64,000 nt of DNA from Amycolatopsis coloradensis (GCF_037997115.1 NZ_CP150484.1:4952755-5016754), one strand, 5' to 3'; counted from the stretch's first letter, positions 8,343 through 17,388 are shown. Notes: a model not told the origin generated them from the letters alone. Numbers and translations are program-made.

Positions 8343-9596
8343 GTGAGCTTTCTTTCTGGTCTCGTGCATGGTGTCGGGGGCTTGTTCTCTGAGCTGGGTA
8401 AGGCTGCCGGGGATTCCTTGAAAAGGGCGGTAAACTGGACCCGCGATTTGTTTAGCGGGGATCTTGGTACGCAGCCGGTGCCGGTGCCCACATTCGTGAA
8501 GCAGGTGCACGCGGGTACCTCCAGCCCGTGGCACGAGGCCGCCACGCAGGCAGGGCGGGCCTCGAAAGGACAGGGCGACCACGCGGGTATCCTCCGAGAG
8601 ATCATCGGCGGCCTGGACTCTTCCTGGTCCGGTGCGGGTGCGGATGCCGCACGCGAGCGTGTCCATAAGCTCTATACGGTGGCTGATTCGGCTGATAGGT
8701 CCATGGCACGTAATCAACAGTTGGTGTTGACTGCCGCGTCAGGGTTTGAGCACACCAGAGCCACCCTCAAGCCGATGCCCCCACGTCCGGACAAGAGTTT
8801 CGGGGATGTGATTTCGCCATGGGACACCGACACTGAAAAGGCGATCAACGACTACAATAAAAAGGCGGAATTCAACCTCGCGACCTACAAAAGCTATGAA
8901 AGCCAACTCAAGCAGGCACAAAGTGGTTTGCAACGCGACTACGGGCAGCTGGGTTTTTATGACGGCGCGGATATCGCGTTAGTGCCTCCTCGCAAGAAGG
9001 GTGGGACCCCACCACCGGGGCACCCCTCACCCCCTCCGAGTGTGGGGGGGCGCAGCGACGGTGACGGCGGCTATGTGGGTAGTTCGGGGTTCTCTCCGTT
9101 CCCGCCCCCCGGTCACACACCAGGCACTCCTGGCAGTGGTTCTCACGTCGGGGCCGGTGTGGGAGGAGATCACACTGCGACCTCTGGCTACAACCCAGCC
9201 GCGCGCGATGGCCTGTCCACCCCGAACATCCCTTCCCCATCGAGCGGTCGGACCGAGACCGGGTCAGGGGTCGGTAGCGGCTTTCTGCCCGGCACGCCCG
9301 GCTCTGCCATCGGCGGGGTTGGTGGGCGCGCGGGCGGCGTGGGTGCTGGTCGCGGCAGCGGTGCGGGTGTCCTCGGCGGCGCGGGCGGTAGCGAGTCCGG
9401 CCGGGCGGGCGCGCGGTCGACCGGTACGGGTGCCCCGGGCGCGCCCGGTGGGGCGATGGCTCCCGGCGCGCGCGGCGACAAGAGCGAGGACATCGAACAC
9501 GCCCGTAAGTACGGGCTGGAGGAGGCTCCGTTGGAGATCGCCGATATCGACCCCGAGACCGGGTACACGGTTGTTCCGCCGACTATCGGAACATGA
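8343..9596 (+). CDS. PPE/WXG-like ESX substrate with Gly-rich tail (417 aa)
   Basis: GTG start. Residues 1-210 are helical and carry a WXG-type turn (SSWSGAGADAARERV at about 94-108), as in PPE/WXG100-family type VII secretion substrates. Residues about 217-385 are a low-complexity Pro/Gly/Ser region (PPPGHPSPPPS, GSGAGVLGGAGG), followed by an acidic tail with EEAPLEIADID. The order lipoprotein, PPE-like, EspG fits an ESX module, because EspG proteins chaperone PPE proteins. Probably exported or surface-associated. Identification as a substrate is by motif and neighbours. Confidence 0.75.
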   Translation: MSFLSGLVHGVGGLFSELGKAAGDSLKRAVNWTRDLFSGDLGTQPVPVPTFVKQVHAGTSSPWHEAATQAGRASKGQGDHAGILREIIGGLDSSWSGAGADAARERVHKLYTVADSADRSMARNQQLVLTAASGFEHTRATLKPMPPRPDKSFGDVISPWDTDTEKAINDYNKKAEFNLATYKSYESQLKQAQSGLQRDYGQLGFYDGADIALVPPRKKGGTPPPGHPSPPPSVGGRSDGDGGYVGSSGFSPFPPPGHTPGTPGSGSHVGAGVGGDHTATSGYNPAARDGLSTPNIPSPSSGRTETGSGVGSGFLPGTPGSAIGGVGGRAGGVGAGRGSGAGVLGGAGGSESGRAGARSTGTGAPGAPGGAMAPGARGDKSEDIEHARKYGLEEAPLEIADIDPETGYTVVPPTIGT

Positions 9597-9631
9597 CCAC
9601 GTTCCCTTGATATGCAAGGAAAACACGCGCT

Positions 9632-10417
9632 ATGGCTCTCATTGACGCGCCGCTGGTGTTGCCGAAACTCGCGTTACTCACGGTGTGGGGGTGGCACGCG
9701 AGCGACCTGGGGAACCCGCACCCGATCTTTGGCACCAACACCGGGTACTACATGCCCGATGGGGCTACAGCGCGGATCGAAGCGGGCACTTGGGAACTGC
9801 TGTCCGAGCATCGATTGGCGCGTGGGCAACGGGTGAGCCCGCTCCTGCTCGACACTCTCAAGGTGGTGGGCGGAGCGGATCGTGAGTTCTACGGGTGGAC
9901 CGCTTACCCGGCGGGGAGCGACCGCGACGGGGGCGGGTTCTTCACCGGTTCCCGAGATCGCGACGCGGTGCGGGTGCTGGTCGATGACGACGCGGTGATC
10001 CTGCAACCACTACCGGACCACCGGTACCTGGCGGCGGATCTGGTGGAGGTGCTGCCCCCTGTCGACTCGGCAGAAATCCGGGACCTGTCCGTGCCGCGCA
10101 CGGCCCCCGCGCGGCCGGTGGCGGTTGCGGCGAGCCGTAGCCCGCTCGCCCACTCCGACCCCGAACAAGGCGACCCGGACCGGGACCTGATCACCGAACT
10201 CATGCACGCCCCACGCGACGCGACCCACCAGCTGTATACAGCATTCACCACCGCGCGCGGACGCTCCCGGAGTGTGCCGATCACCGTCGTGGACTTGATC
10301 GAGCGCGGGCGGGTGATCACCTACACCAACACCGACAAGGACGGCACCGAGTACATCCACGCGGCCGGTAGCGATGGGTTGGTGCGGCTCCTGGAGAACA
10401 CCAACCGCACCCTCTGA
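9632..10417 (+). CDS. espG: ESX secretion-associated protein EspG
   Basis: A 261-aa soluble protein of the EspG family, the cytosolic chaperone that binds PPE proteins before type VII secretion. The N-terminal LPKLALLTVWGWHASDLG, the central REFYGWTAYP and the C-terminal PITVVDLIERGRVITY with YIHAAGSDGLVRLL match the family layout. It closes the four-gene cluster, 35 bp after the PPE-like gene. No ESX core ATPase or membrane gene lies in the window, so the secretion machine must be elsewhere. Confidence 0.88.
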   Translation: MALIDAPLVLPKLALLTVWGWHASDLGNPHPIFGTNTGYYMPDGATARIEAGTWELLSEHRLARGQRVSPLLLDTLKVVGGADREFYGWTAYPAGSDRDGGGFFTGSRDRDAVRVLVDDDAVILQPLPDHRYLAADLVEVLPPVDSAEIRDLSVPRTAPARPVAVAASRSPLAHSDPEQGDPDRDLITELMHAPRDATHQLYTAFTTARGRSRSVPITVVDLIERGRVITYTNTDKDGTEYIHAAGSDGLVRLLENTNRTL

Positions 10418-10431
10418 CACCGAACGCCGGC

Positions 10432-10460
10432 GACCTGCATGAACACAAAATCGGCAGGTC
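10432..10460 (+). terminator. weak stem-loop after espG
   Basis: GACCTGC (10432-10438) and GCAGGTC (10454-10460) form a 7-bp stem with a 15-base loop, 15 bp after the espG stop. It could end transcription of the ESX-associated cluster. The stem is short and there is no U-tract. Confidence 0.35.
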
Positions 10461-10588
10461 CCGAGCATGTCACAAGAGGGCGGGTCCCCTGGCGACGTTC
10501 AGCACACCCCCGATGCCACATTGGGGACACCGAAGTGGTCAGCGGCGACGAGGCGGAAACTGTCGGACCCGTATGCGAGGCTCCACCG

Positions 10589-10891
10589 ATGATCGTCGTG
10601 TTCGATGCCGAGCTCTGGGTCTGGGACGCCCGCCGCGAGGAGACCTGGACCTTCGTCAGCCTGCCCCAGGACATCTCCGAGGAGATCCGCGAGATCACCG
10701 ACGGCCCGCGTAGAGGGTTCGGCGCGGTCCGGGTCCAGGTCGGTATCGGTGGCAGCCAATGGAAGACGTCGATCTTCCCGGACGCCAAACGAGGCGCGTA
10801 CGTATTGCCGGTGAAGAAAGCGGTCCGCAAGGCCGAAGGGATCGAGGAAGGTGATGTGGCGAAGGTGACGGTCGAGCTGATCGACCTCTGA
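10589..10891 (+). CDS. DUF1905 domain protein (100 aa)
   Basis: ATG at 10589, giving 100 aa that open MIVVFDAELWVWDARREET; the frame is open further upstream but has no coding character there. The sequence follows DUF1905 throughout: FVSLPQDISEEI, GFGAVRVQVGIGGSQWKTS, then a lysine-rich YVLPVKKAVRKAEGI and GDVAKVTVELID. The family is a small beta-barrel of unknown function, often near YdeI-like proteins. It converges on the ArsR-type gene with 3 bp between stops. Confidence 0.85.
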   Translation: MIVVFDAELWVWDARREETWTFVSLPQDISEEIREITDGPRRGFGAVRVQVGIGGSQWKTSIFPDAKRGAYVLPVKKAVRKAEGIEEGDVAKVTVELIDL

Positions 10892-10894
10892 CCG

Positions 10895-11878
10895 TCAAAG
10901 CAGGCGTTCACCGAGCGGTGTCGTCAGGTAGAGGACGCTGCGGCCGGAGCGTTCGCGTGCGACCAGTCCGCTGTCCCGCAGGACCTTGAGGTGCTGGGAA
11001 ACGGCGCTCGGAGTCACGCCCAAAGCACGGGCCAGATCGGTCGTGGTCGCGGGGGACGACAGGGCCGAGAGGAGGTCTGCCCGCGTCCGCCCCAGCAGTC
11101 GTACTGTGCTGGACCCGGCCGAAGGGGTTCCGGCAGCCCACAGGGCGCCGGTTCCCCGCGCCGGATAGCGGATCGTGGTCTGGGTCGAGGTGTTCTTCTT
11201 GATCAGGACATACGGAGACCCGAGGACGACCGGCATCAGCACGAGGCCACCCGGCCCTCGTGTGACGACACTGTGCCGTTCTCGCCATCGTTCGCCGGCC
11301 AGCGTCACCCGATCGGCGCGCCAGCGCAGATCCGGATGCAGATCGGCGAACAACCGCTCGGCACCGCCCGCGGTCAGTTGCCTTGCGCGGAACCCGACAT
11401 CGGCGTCCAGCACTGCCCGTATCCGCGGCCAATGCGGCGCGACCAGGCGGTCATGCGCTTCACGTAGTTCGTCGGCGATCTCTCGCAGACCGGACGTGGG
11501 GTTGTCGGCGAGTGCCGCGGCGGCGGTGGGGAGCCTTCCACCGAAGACCCGGCCGAGACTCGCTCGCACCCGAGCTTCCGGGGTCCGCCGTAGCGCGTCC
11601 AGGTCATTGTCGAGGGAGGCCCCTGAGTCGCGGGGAGCGGGGACGAGGAACTCCGGCCAGCTCAGCTTGCCGTTCACGAGCAGCGGCCAGGTCCGGGAGA
11701 GATCGAGGGGCTCGCGATCGAGCTCCTCCTGAGCCCACCGCAGCCAGGGCAGGTTGACCGGATTCCGGTCGAGGCCGGCGATCTGAAGCAGACAAGCCAC
11801 GGTTTCGGACAGTGGCGAGATCGCGAATCGGGTCGCGGCCAGTTCGGCCACACCGAGTTCGAGGGTCATCGGCATCAT
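10895..11878 (-). CDS. ArsR-type winged-helix regulator with N-terminal DUF5937-like domain
   Basis: About 327 aa from the ATG at 11878; the same frame stays open far upstream but only as antisense of the MFS gene. The first 230 residues form a helical domain seen in actinobacterial ArsR regulators (LELGVAELAATRFAIS, then LLVNGKLSWPEFL). Residues about 255-320 are a winged helix: LLSALSSPATTTDLARALG, then TPSAVSQHLKVLRDSGLV. No metal-binding cysteine pair is seen in the recognition helix. It is divergent from the MFS transporter at 11942 with a 63-bp shared promoter region, so it probably represses that gene. Confidence 0.88.
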   Translation of the reverse strand: MMPMTLELGVAELAATRFAISPLSETVACLLQIAGLDRNPVNLPWLRWAQEELDREPLDLSRTWPLLVNGKLSWPEFLVPAPRDSGASLDNDLDALRRTPEARVRASLGRVFGGRLPTAAAALADNPTSGLREIADELREAHDRLVAPHWPRIRAVLDADVGFRARQLTAGGAERLFADLHPDLRWRADRVTLAGERWRERHSVVTRGPGGLVLMPVVLGSPYVLIKKNTSTQTTIRYPARGTGALWAAGTPSAGSSTVRLLGRTRADLLSALSSPATTTDLARALGVTPSAVSQHLKVLRDSGLVARERSGRSVLYLTTPLGERLL

Positions 11879-11941
11879 TCGAGTATGTAGGGACGAGCTA
11901 AATGGTGTTTCGGGATCACCAGGCGGCGCCACGATCCGATC

Positions 11942-13183
11942 ATGTCCCACCTGCCTCACGCCTACCGACGACTGTGGTGGGCCACCGGGATCGACAGTCT
12001 CGGAAACGGCGTCTTCACCGCGGCGCTGCCCTTGCTGACCGTGACGGTGAGCCACGACGCGAGGGACATGGCCTTGGTCTCCGCCACGACGTATCTGCCG
12101 TGGCTTCTGCTGTCGCTCGTCGCGGGATCTGTGGCCGACAGGGTCGACCGGATCGCCCTGATGTGGCGAACACAGACACTCCAAGCCCTGATCGTCGGCG
12201 TGCTCACCGTGCTCGTCGCGGCGGGGGTGGTCACCGTGCCGGTGCTCGTCGTACTCGCGTTCGCGCTTGGGTCGTGCGACGTCTTCTACGACAACGCGGC
12301 GCAAACGGTGCTCCCGGACCTCGTCTCGAAAGGCCGGCTGCATCAGGCGAACGGCAGCCAGCAGGTGGCGTTGGTCGTCGGCAGGCAGTTCGGGGGCCCG
12401 CCTCTGGGAAGCCTGTTCTTCGCGCTCGCTTGGACGCTCCCGTTCGCCGTCGACGCCGTGTCGTTCGTCCTCGCCGCCCTGCTTCTTGCCGGGCTGCCCC
12501 GCCGACGACACGTGCCGTCGGAACGAGTGAAGGTCCTCGACGGACTTCGCTGGCTGAGGAAACACCGCCTGCTTCGTACTCTTGCTTTGCTGCTGGGCGT
12601 CAACACGTTCTGCGGTCAGTTCGGGAACGCGACTCTCGTGTTGTTCGTGACCGACGTGCTGCATCTCGGCGCGGGAGTGTTCGGTCTGCTGCTCGCCGGC
12701 GCGGCGGTCGGCGGCATCGCGGGCGGACTGGTGATCGCGCGGCTGGTCGCCCGGCTCGGTGACCTCCGCGCGCTCCTCGTCTCGCTCGCCGTGAACGCCG
12801 TCGTCTTCGCCGGTATGGGGTTCAGCCCGAACGTCGCCGTGCTCGGCGGGCTCTTGGCGGTGAGCGGTTTCGTGACGACGATCTGGAACGTCGTCACGGT
12901 CGGCGTCCGGCAGCGAGAGGTACCCGCGTCGCTGCTCGGCCGTGTCAACAGCGTGTACCGGCTGCTCGGCTGGGGGCTGATGCCGCTCGGCGCGCTGACC
13001 GGTGGGCTGCTCGCGCACAGGTTCGGGCTTCGCGTTCCCTACCCCGTCGCGGGAGTCTTGCGAGGCTTCGCGCTCTTGGCCGCGCTTCCCGTGCTGATTC
13101 CGGCGATGCGGAACGCCACTCCTCGGGGAGTTCGGTCAGCCTCCGCAGTTCGTACACCCCGTGGACCGAGCCGTCGTGCTTGA
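11942..13183 (+). CDS. MFS efflux transporter
   Basis: A 413-aa protein with about twelve hydrophobic segments and the DRVDRI loop between TM2 and TM3 seen in MFS drug exporters of the MefA/tetV type. It probably exports a small hydrophobic or antibiotic compound, under the divergent ArsR-type regulator. Codon choice is typical up to about 13110. The last 20 or so codons (GVRSASAVRTPRGPSRRA) switch to A/T-ended codons, suggesting that the original C-terminus was replaced by a readthrough into foreign antisense sequence. Confidence 0.87.
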   Translation: MSHLPHAYRRLWWATGIDSLGNGVFTAALPLLTVTVSHDARDMALVSATTYLPWLLLSLVAGSVADRVDRIALMWRTQTLQALIVGVLTVLVAAGVVTVPVLVVLAFALGSCDVFYDNAAQTVLPDLVSKGRLHQANGSQQVALVVGRQFGGPPLGSLFFALAWTLPFAVDAVSFVLAALLLAGLPRRRHVPSERVKVLDGLRWLRKHRLLRTLALLLGVNTFCGQFGNATLVLFVTDVLHLGAGVFGLLLAGAAVGGIAGGLVIARLVARLGDLRALLVSLAVNAVVFAGMGFSPNVAVLGGLLAVSGFVTTIWNVVTVGVRQREVPASLLGRVNSVYRLLGWGLMPLGALTGGLLAHRFGLRVPYPVAGVLRGFALLAALPVLIPAMRNATPRGVRSASAVRTPRGPSRRA

Positions 13184-13253
13184 ACCTGACCCCCGACAGG
13201 GCGGTGGAGAGCCGGAGGGAGGTGGGACTCGGCCCGGCGATCGCCGCGTTCAT
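13110..13253 (-). pseudogene. 5' remnant of an unknown gene downstream of the MMPL gene
   Basis: An ATG at 13253 overlaps the MMPL stop (ATGA), and about 48 codons follow with strong G/C third positions (translation includes STALSGVRFKHDGSVHGVY and ELRRLTELPEEW). At about 13110 the coding character stops and the frame runs into the antisense of the MFS gene. On the plus strand the same stretch encodes a codon-poor C-terminus of the MFS protein. The simplest reading is a gene truncated by a deletion that joined it to the MFS gene. Family not recognised. Confidence 0.5.
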
Positions 13254-15280
13254 TCCCGGCCGGTCTTCGCCAGCCTCGACGGCCACCAGATCCTCCGTCC
13301 GACGTCCACCGCCAGCGCCGGTACCAGCAGCGAGCGCACCAGAAGCGTATCGAGCAGGACGCCGAACGCGACGATGAACGCCAGCTGCGCCAAGAAGAGG
13401 ATGGGCAGGACGGCCAGTGCGGCGAAGGTCGCGGCGAGTACGACTCCCGCGGACGTGATCACGCCGCCCGTGACGCGGAGGCCGCGCAGCGTCCCGTCCC
13501 GCGTGCCGATTCTGCCCGCTTCCTCGCGGACCCTGGTCATCAGGAAGATGTTGTAGTCGATCCCCAGCGCGACAAGGAAGACGAAGCCGAACAGCGGGAC
13601 GACCGGGTCGGCGCCGGGAAAGTCGAAGACGTGGTTGAACACCAGCGCCGAGACACCCATCGTCGCGGCGAAGGACAGCACCACCGTGCCGATCAGCAGC
13701 AGCGGCGCGAGCAGCGACCGCAGCAGGAGGGCGAGCACGAGGAAGATCACGACCAGGACGATCGGGATGATCAGCAGCCGGTCGTGCTCGGAGGTCTCCC
13801 TCGTGTCGAGCAGGGTCGCCGTCGGTCCGCCGACCTTCGTGCCCTCGACGCTGTGCACGGCTTCCCGGATCCGTTGGACCGTCGCGACCGCCGCGTCGGA
13901 ATCCGGGGGATCCGCGAGGACCGCGTCGATCTTCGCGAGCCCGCCCGCTTCGCCGCTTTGGCGGACGTCCGAAACGCCGGGGACCCGCGCCAGCGTGGTG
14001 ACCGCTTGTGCTTGACCGGCTGGTGTGATGATCACCGTGGGCGAGCCGGAGCCACCGGGGAAGTAGCGCGAAAGGACTTCCTGCCCCGCGACGGAATCGA
14101 CCGGAGTGAGGAAGACGGCGGACTGCGCGGTGCCGGAGGCCTTGAGCTGGGGGAGGAACGCGCCGCCCGCGAGCAGGACGACCGTCGTGACGATCCAGAT
14201 CGTGCGCGGAGCGCGGGCGACCCAACCGGACACGCGTGCCCAAATGCCGCCGGTCTCTTCGCGAGGCTGGGTCACCGTCGGCCGGAAGGGCCAGAAGGCG
14301 TTGCGCCCGCACAGGGCCAGGACCGCGGGGAGGAACGTGATGGTCGTGAGGAAGGCGGCGCCGATGCCGATGGCGGCGACCGGGCCGAGCCCTTTGTTGG
14401 AGTTGAGGTCGCTGAACAGCAGGCAGAGCACGCCGAGGATCACGGTCCCCGCCGAGGCCGCGATCGGCTCGATGGTCGAGCGCCAGGCCGTGCGGAGCGC
14501 GGAGCGCGCGTCGTCGGTCGCCCTGAGTTCTTCGCGATAGCGCGAGATCATGAGGAGCGCGTAGTCGGTGGCGGCGCCGAAGACGAGGATGAACAGGATG
14601 CCCTGGCTCTGCCCGTTCAGCGCCAGCACGTCGTGATCCGCGAGCAGGTACACCGCGAGACTCGCCGTTCCCAGCGCGAAGACCGCGGACAACAGGACCA
14701 GCAGGGGGAGCAGCGGACTCCGGTAGACGATGATCAGGATGACCGCGACGACCGCGCCCGCGACCAGGAGCAGCAGTCCGTCGATCCCGCCGAACGCCTC
14801 CTTGAGGTCGGCGATCTGTGCGGCGGGGCCGGTCACGAGTACCTTCAACCCGTCGGGGGTGTCGCGGGCGAGCGCCTCTCGCAGCGCCTCGACGCCGTCC
14901 CCTGGGTCACTCTTGGCGTCCAGGAACACGACGACCTGCGCGCCCGCGTTGCTCCCCGGCGCCGGGACGAGCCGGGCGTTCGACGTGCGGTCGGCGAGGA
15001 ATCGCTTGTCGTTCTCGGTCAGGCCTGCGGGGCGCTCGGCGACGACGATCGCCGGGATCACGGAGGCGCCGGCGAACTGCTTCTGGAGTTCGCCGACCTC
15101 GGTGGCTTCGGCCGACGCCGGGAGAAAACTGCTGCTGTCGTTCTCCGTGACCTGGCTCAGCTTGCCCGCGTACGGGCCGCTGAACCCGCCGAAGAGCAGC
15201 CACGCGACCGCGACGAGGGCGGGGAGCAGCCAGCGCAGAGGTGACCGCGTGCGGGCTGGGCGTTCGACTTCCGAGATCAT
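13250..15280 (-). CDS. MMPL/RND-family transporter
   Basis: A 676-aa inner-membrane transporter: TM1 at about 14-32, a periplasmic-side loop domain, a TM block at about 170-350 with GQSQGILFILVFGAATDY, a second loop and a second TM block at about 500-660 with DPVVPLFGFVFLVALGIDYN. This duplicated layout is that of actinobacterial MMPL proteins (SCO/ActII-3-like), which export lipids or antibiotics by proton drive. It is divergent from a MarR regulator at 15387, its probable repressor. Confidence 0.93.
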   Translation of the reverse strand: MISEVERPARTRSPLRWLLPALVAVAWLLFGGFSGPYAGKLSQVTENDSSSFLPASAEATEVGELQKQFAGASVIPAIVVAERPAGLTENDKRFLADRTSNARLVPAPGSNAGAQVVVFLDAKSDPGDGVEALREALARDTPDGLKVLVTGPAAQIADLKEAFGGIDGLLLLVAGAVVAVILIIVYRSPLLPLLVLLSAVFALGTASLAVYLLADHDVLALNGQSQGILFILVFGAATDYALLMISRYREELRATDDARSALRTAWRSTIEPIAASAGTVILGVLCLLFSDLNSNKGLGPVAAIGIGAAFLTTITFLPAVLALCGRNAFWPFRPTVTQPREETGGIWARVSGWVARAPRTIWIVTTVVLLAGGAFLPQLKASGTAQSAVFLTPVDSVAGQEVLSRYFPGGSGSPTVIITPAGQAQAVTTLARVPGVSDVRQSGEAGGLAKIDAVLADPPDSDAAVATVQRIREAVHSVEGTKVGGPTATLLDTRETSEHDRLLIIPIVLVVIFLVLALLLRSLLAPLLLIGTVVLSFAATMGVSALVFNHVFDFPGADPVVPLFGFVFLVALGIDYNIFLMTRVREEAGRIGTRDGTLRGLRVTGGVITSAGVVLAATFAALAVLPILFLAQLAFIVAFGVLLDTLLVRSLLVPALAVDVGRRIWWPSRLAKTGRE

Positions 15281-15324
15281 GGACGGATGGCTCCCGTGGC
15301 ATCGCTACTTCGACGAGTGAATAG

Positions 15325-15337
15325 TTCGACCATCGAA
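15325..15337. promoter_or_regulatory. candidate MarR operator
   Basis: TTCGACCATCGAA is a perfect 5-3-5 palindrome in the 106-bp gap between the divergent MMPL and MarR genes; a further TTCGA half site lies at 15309-15313. MarR regulators commonly bind such short palindromes between themselves and a divergent transporter. Assignment is by position and symmetry. Confidence 0.45.
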
Positions 15338-15386
15338 ATAGTAGAGTGGTCACCCGGACGGGGCAACGTGAGGGGAGGTTCCGGTT

Positions 15387-15869
15387 ATGGCCGCGGGCTC
15401 TGAAGAGGTCGAACAGGTCACGGACGATCTGCTCGTTCTCCTGCTACGCCAGCTGACGGTCGAGTCGGACCGGTTCGCGGAGATGTTCGGTGAGTCACAC
15501 GGCCTGCACCGGACCGACCTCAACGCGCTCGCGGTGATCATGGACGCCGCCCGTATGGGGGACCCGATGAGCCCGAGCAGGCTCGCGAGCGCCCTGCACC
15601 TGAGCGCGTCGGCGACGACGGCGGTGCTGGACCGGCTGGAGCGGGCCGGCCATCTCTACCGGGACCGGAGCGCCACCGACCGGCGCAAGGTCGAATTGCG
15701 GATGCACGACCAGGCACGGCGGATCGGTGCGGAGTTCTTCCAGCCCCTCGGGGAGCGCTACGCCGAAGCATGGCGCGACCTGGGGGAGGACGAGCGGCGG
15801 GCGGTCGCCCGGTTCCTCCGGAACAGCATCGCCGCGACCGTCGAAGTGCGCGGTCGCCTGGCACCGTGA
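15387..15869 (+). CDS. MarR-family regulator
   Basis: 160 aa. The winged helix-turn-helix is visible: PMSPSRLASALHLSASATTAVLDRLERAGHL is split over helices at about residues 65-95, followed by the wing DRSATDRRKVELRMH. It probably represses the divergent MMPL transporter and, because its stop overlaps the GTG of the next gene (GTGA), is co-expressed with the NAD(P)-binding DUF2867 protein. Ligand unknown, probably a phenolic or lipophilic compound as for other MarR proteins. Confidence 0.9.
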   Translation: MAAGSEEVEQVTDDLLVLLLRQLTVESDRFAEMFGESHGLHRTDLNALAVIMDAARMGDPMSPSRLASALHLSASATTAVLDRLERAGHLYRDRSATDRRKVELRMHDQARRIGAEFFQPLGERYAEAWRDLGEDERRAVARFLRNSIAATVEVRGRLAP

Positions 15870-17341
15870 ACACTCGGGGCATGCGATGCGTGGTGCTCGG
15901 AGCGACCGGTTATGTCGGCGGACGGCTGGTCCCGCAACTGCTCGACGCGGGCCACGACGTGCGCGTGGTGGCCCGCTCGCCGGAGAAGGTCGCCGAGGAG
16001 CCGTGGCGTGACCGGGTCGAGGTCGAACGCGGCGACGTCACCGATCCGGCCTCCATCGAGACGGCACTGGCCGACTGCGAGGTTGTCTACTACCTCGTAC
16101 ATTCCCTGGCGCGCAAGGACTTCGTCGACGTCGACCGGGAAGGGGCGCGGACGGTCGCCGAGGCGGCGAAGGCGGCGGGTGCCCGGCGGCTGGTTTATCT
16201 GGGCGGCATCGTGCCGGACGACGAGGAGCTGTCGCCGCACCTGGCGTCGCGCGCCGAAGTGGGCCGGGTCCTGCTGGATTCCGGAGTACCCGCCCTCGTC
16301 CTGCAGGCCGCGGTGATCATCGGTTCGGGTTCGGCGAGCTTCGAGATGCTGCGCTACTTGACCGAGCGGCTTCCCGCGATGGTGACCCCGCGCTGGGTGC
16401 GCAACCGCATCCAGCCGATCGCGATCCGGGACGTGCTGCACTATCTCGTGCACGCGGCCGACCTGCCGTCCGAAGTGAACGGCGCCTTCGACATCGGCGG
16501 GCCGGACGTGCTGACCTATTTGGACATGATGCGCCGATACGCCGTCGTCGCCGGTCTGCCGAGGCGAGCGGTCGTACCCGTTCCGGTGCTCACTCCGTGG
16601 CTGTCCGCGCAGTGGGTCAACCTGGTCACGCCCGTGCCGAAGTCGATCGCCGTACCGCTGATCGAATCGCTGGTGCACGAGGTGGTCTGTCACGACCACT
16701 CGATCGCCGAGCACATCCCCGACCCCGATGCCGGCCTGACGCATTACGAGTACGCCGTCGAACTGGCGCTGACCCGGATCCGCAACGCCGACGTGCCGAC
16801 CCGCTGGTCGGACGCGTCGAGTGCCGCGGCGCCTTCGGATCCACTGCCGAGTGATCCGGATTGGGCGGGCGGGACGGTCTACGAGGATGAACGGGCGCAG
16901 CGGACGGATGCCTCGCCGGAGGCGCTGTGGGACGTCATCGAGTCGATCGGCGGGGAACACGGGTGGTACTCGTTCCCGCTGGCTTGGTCGGTCCGCGGCT
17001 GGGCCGACCGGCTCGTCGGCGGTGTCGGGTTGCGGCGCGGGCGGCGGGATCCGCGGCGGCTGCATCTCGGCGAGGCGCTCGACTGGTGGCGCGTCGAATA
17101 TCTCGATCGGCCGCGCCTGCTGCGGTTGCGGGCGGAAATGAAGCTGCCGGGGCGCGCCTGGCTCGAACTCGGCGTCGAGTCCGATGAGGACGGTCGGACC
17201 GTGTACCGGCAGCGAGCGGTGTTCGAGCCGCACGGGCTGGCCGGGCACGCGTACTGGAAGGGGATCGCGCCGTTCCACGGTGTGGTGTTCGGTGGCATGG
17301 TCCGCAATATCACCGGTGCGGCACAAGGAGAAGCCTCGTGA
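15866..17341 (+). CDS. NAD(P)-binding SDR/NmrA-like protein with DUF2867 domain
   Basis: About 491 aa from the GTG overlapping the MarR stop, or 486 aa from the ATG at 15881. The Rossmann motif GATGYVGGRLVPQLL opens the protein, followed by GDVTDPASIETAL and YYLVHSLARKDF (extended-SDR features). From about residue 330 a DUF2867 domain follows (TDASPEALWDVIESIGGEHGW is split here across its start; also ALDWWRVEYLDRP and HGLAGHAYWKGIAPFH). The family includes membrane-lipid-linked reductases of unclear substrate. The TCG-TGA end lies inside a dispersed palindrome (17335-17380). Confidence 0.85.
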   Translation: MNTRGMRCVVLGATGYVGGRLVPQLLDAGHDVRVVARSPEKVAEEPWRDRVEVERGDVTDPASIETALADCEVVYYLVHSLARKDFVDVDREGARTVAEAAKAAGARRLVYLGGIVPDDEELSPHLASRAEVGRVLLDSGVPALVLQAAVIIGSGSASFEMLRYLTERLPAMVTPRWVRNRIQPIAIRDVLHYLVHAADLPSEVNGAFDIGGPDVLTYLDMMRRYAVVAGLPRRAVVPVPVLTPWLSAQWVNLVTPVPKSIAVPLIESLVHEVVCHDHSIAEHIPDPDAGLTHYEYAVELALTRIRNADVPTRWSDASSAAAPSDPLPSDPDWAGGTVYEDERAQRTDASPEALWDVIESIGGEHGWYSFPLAWSVRGWADRLVGGVGLRRGRRDPRRLHLGEALDWWRVEYLDRPRLLRLRAEMKLPGRAWLELGVESDEDGRTVYRQRAVFEPHGLAGHAYWKGIAPFHGVVFGGMVRNITGAAQGEAS

Positions 17342-17380
17342 GTGGCAGGGACGGTTAGAACCGTCCTCACCACTCACGAG
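17335..17380. repeat. 46-bp dispersed palindrome, copy 1
   Basis: Two 22-base arms (left CTCGTGAGTGGCAGGGACGG plus TT; right the near-complement, 19 of 22 pairs) around a 2-base centre. The left arm contains the TGA stop of the upstream gene. Located between convergent genes, it can act as a two-way terminator. Full-length relatives occur at 32957-33002, 40900-40945 and 42722-42767. Confidence 0.85.
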
Positions 17381-17388
17381 ACCATTGC

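Noticed and set aside
10895-13018. A 707-codon minus-strand open frame spanning the ArsR-type gene and the MFS gene
   Set aside because: Only the part up to 11878 has protein character; the rest is the antisense of the well-supported MFS gene.
13631-15244. A 537-codon plus-strand frame over the MMPL gene
   Set aside because: Its translation is low-complexity Arg/Asp/Glu/Gln, typical of antisense in high-GC DNA, and the opposite strand encodes a clear MMPL protein.
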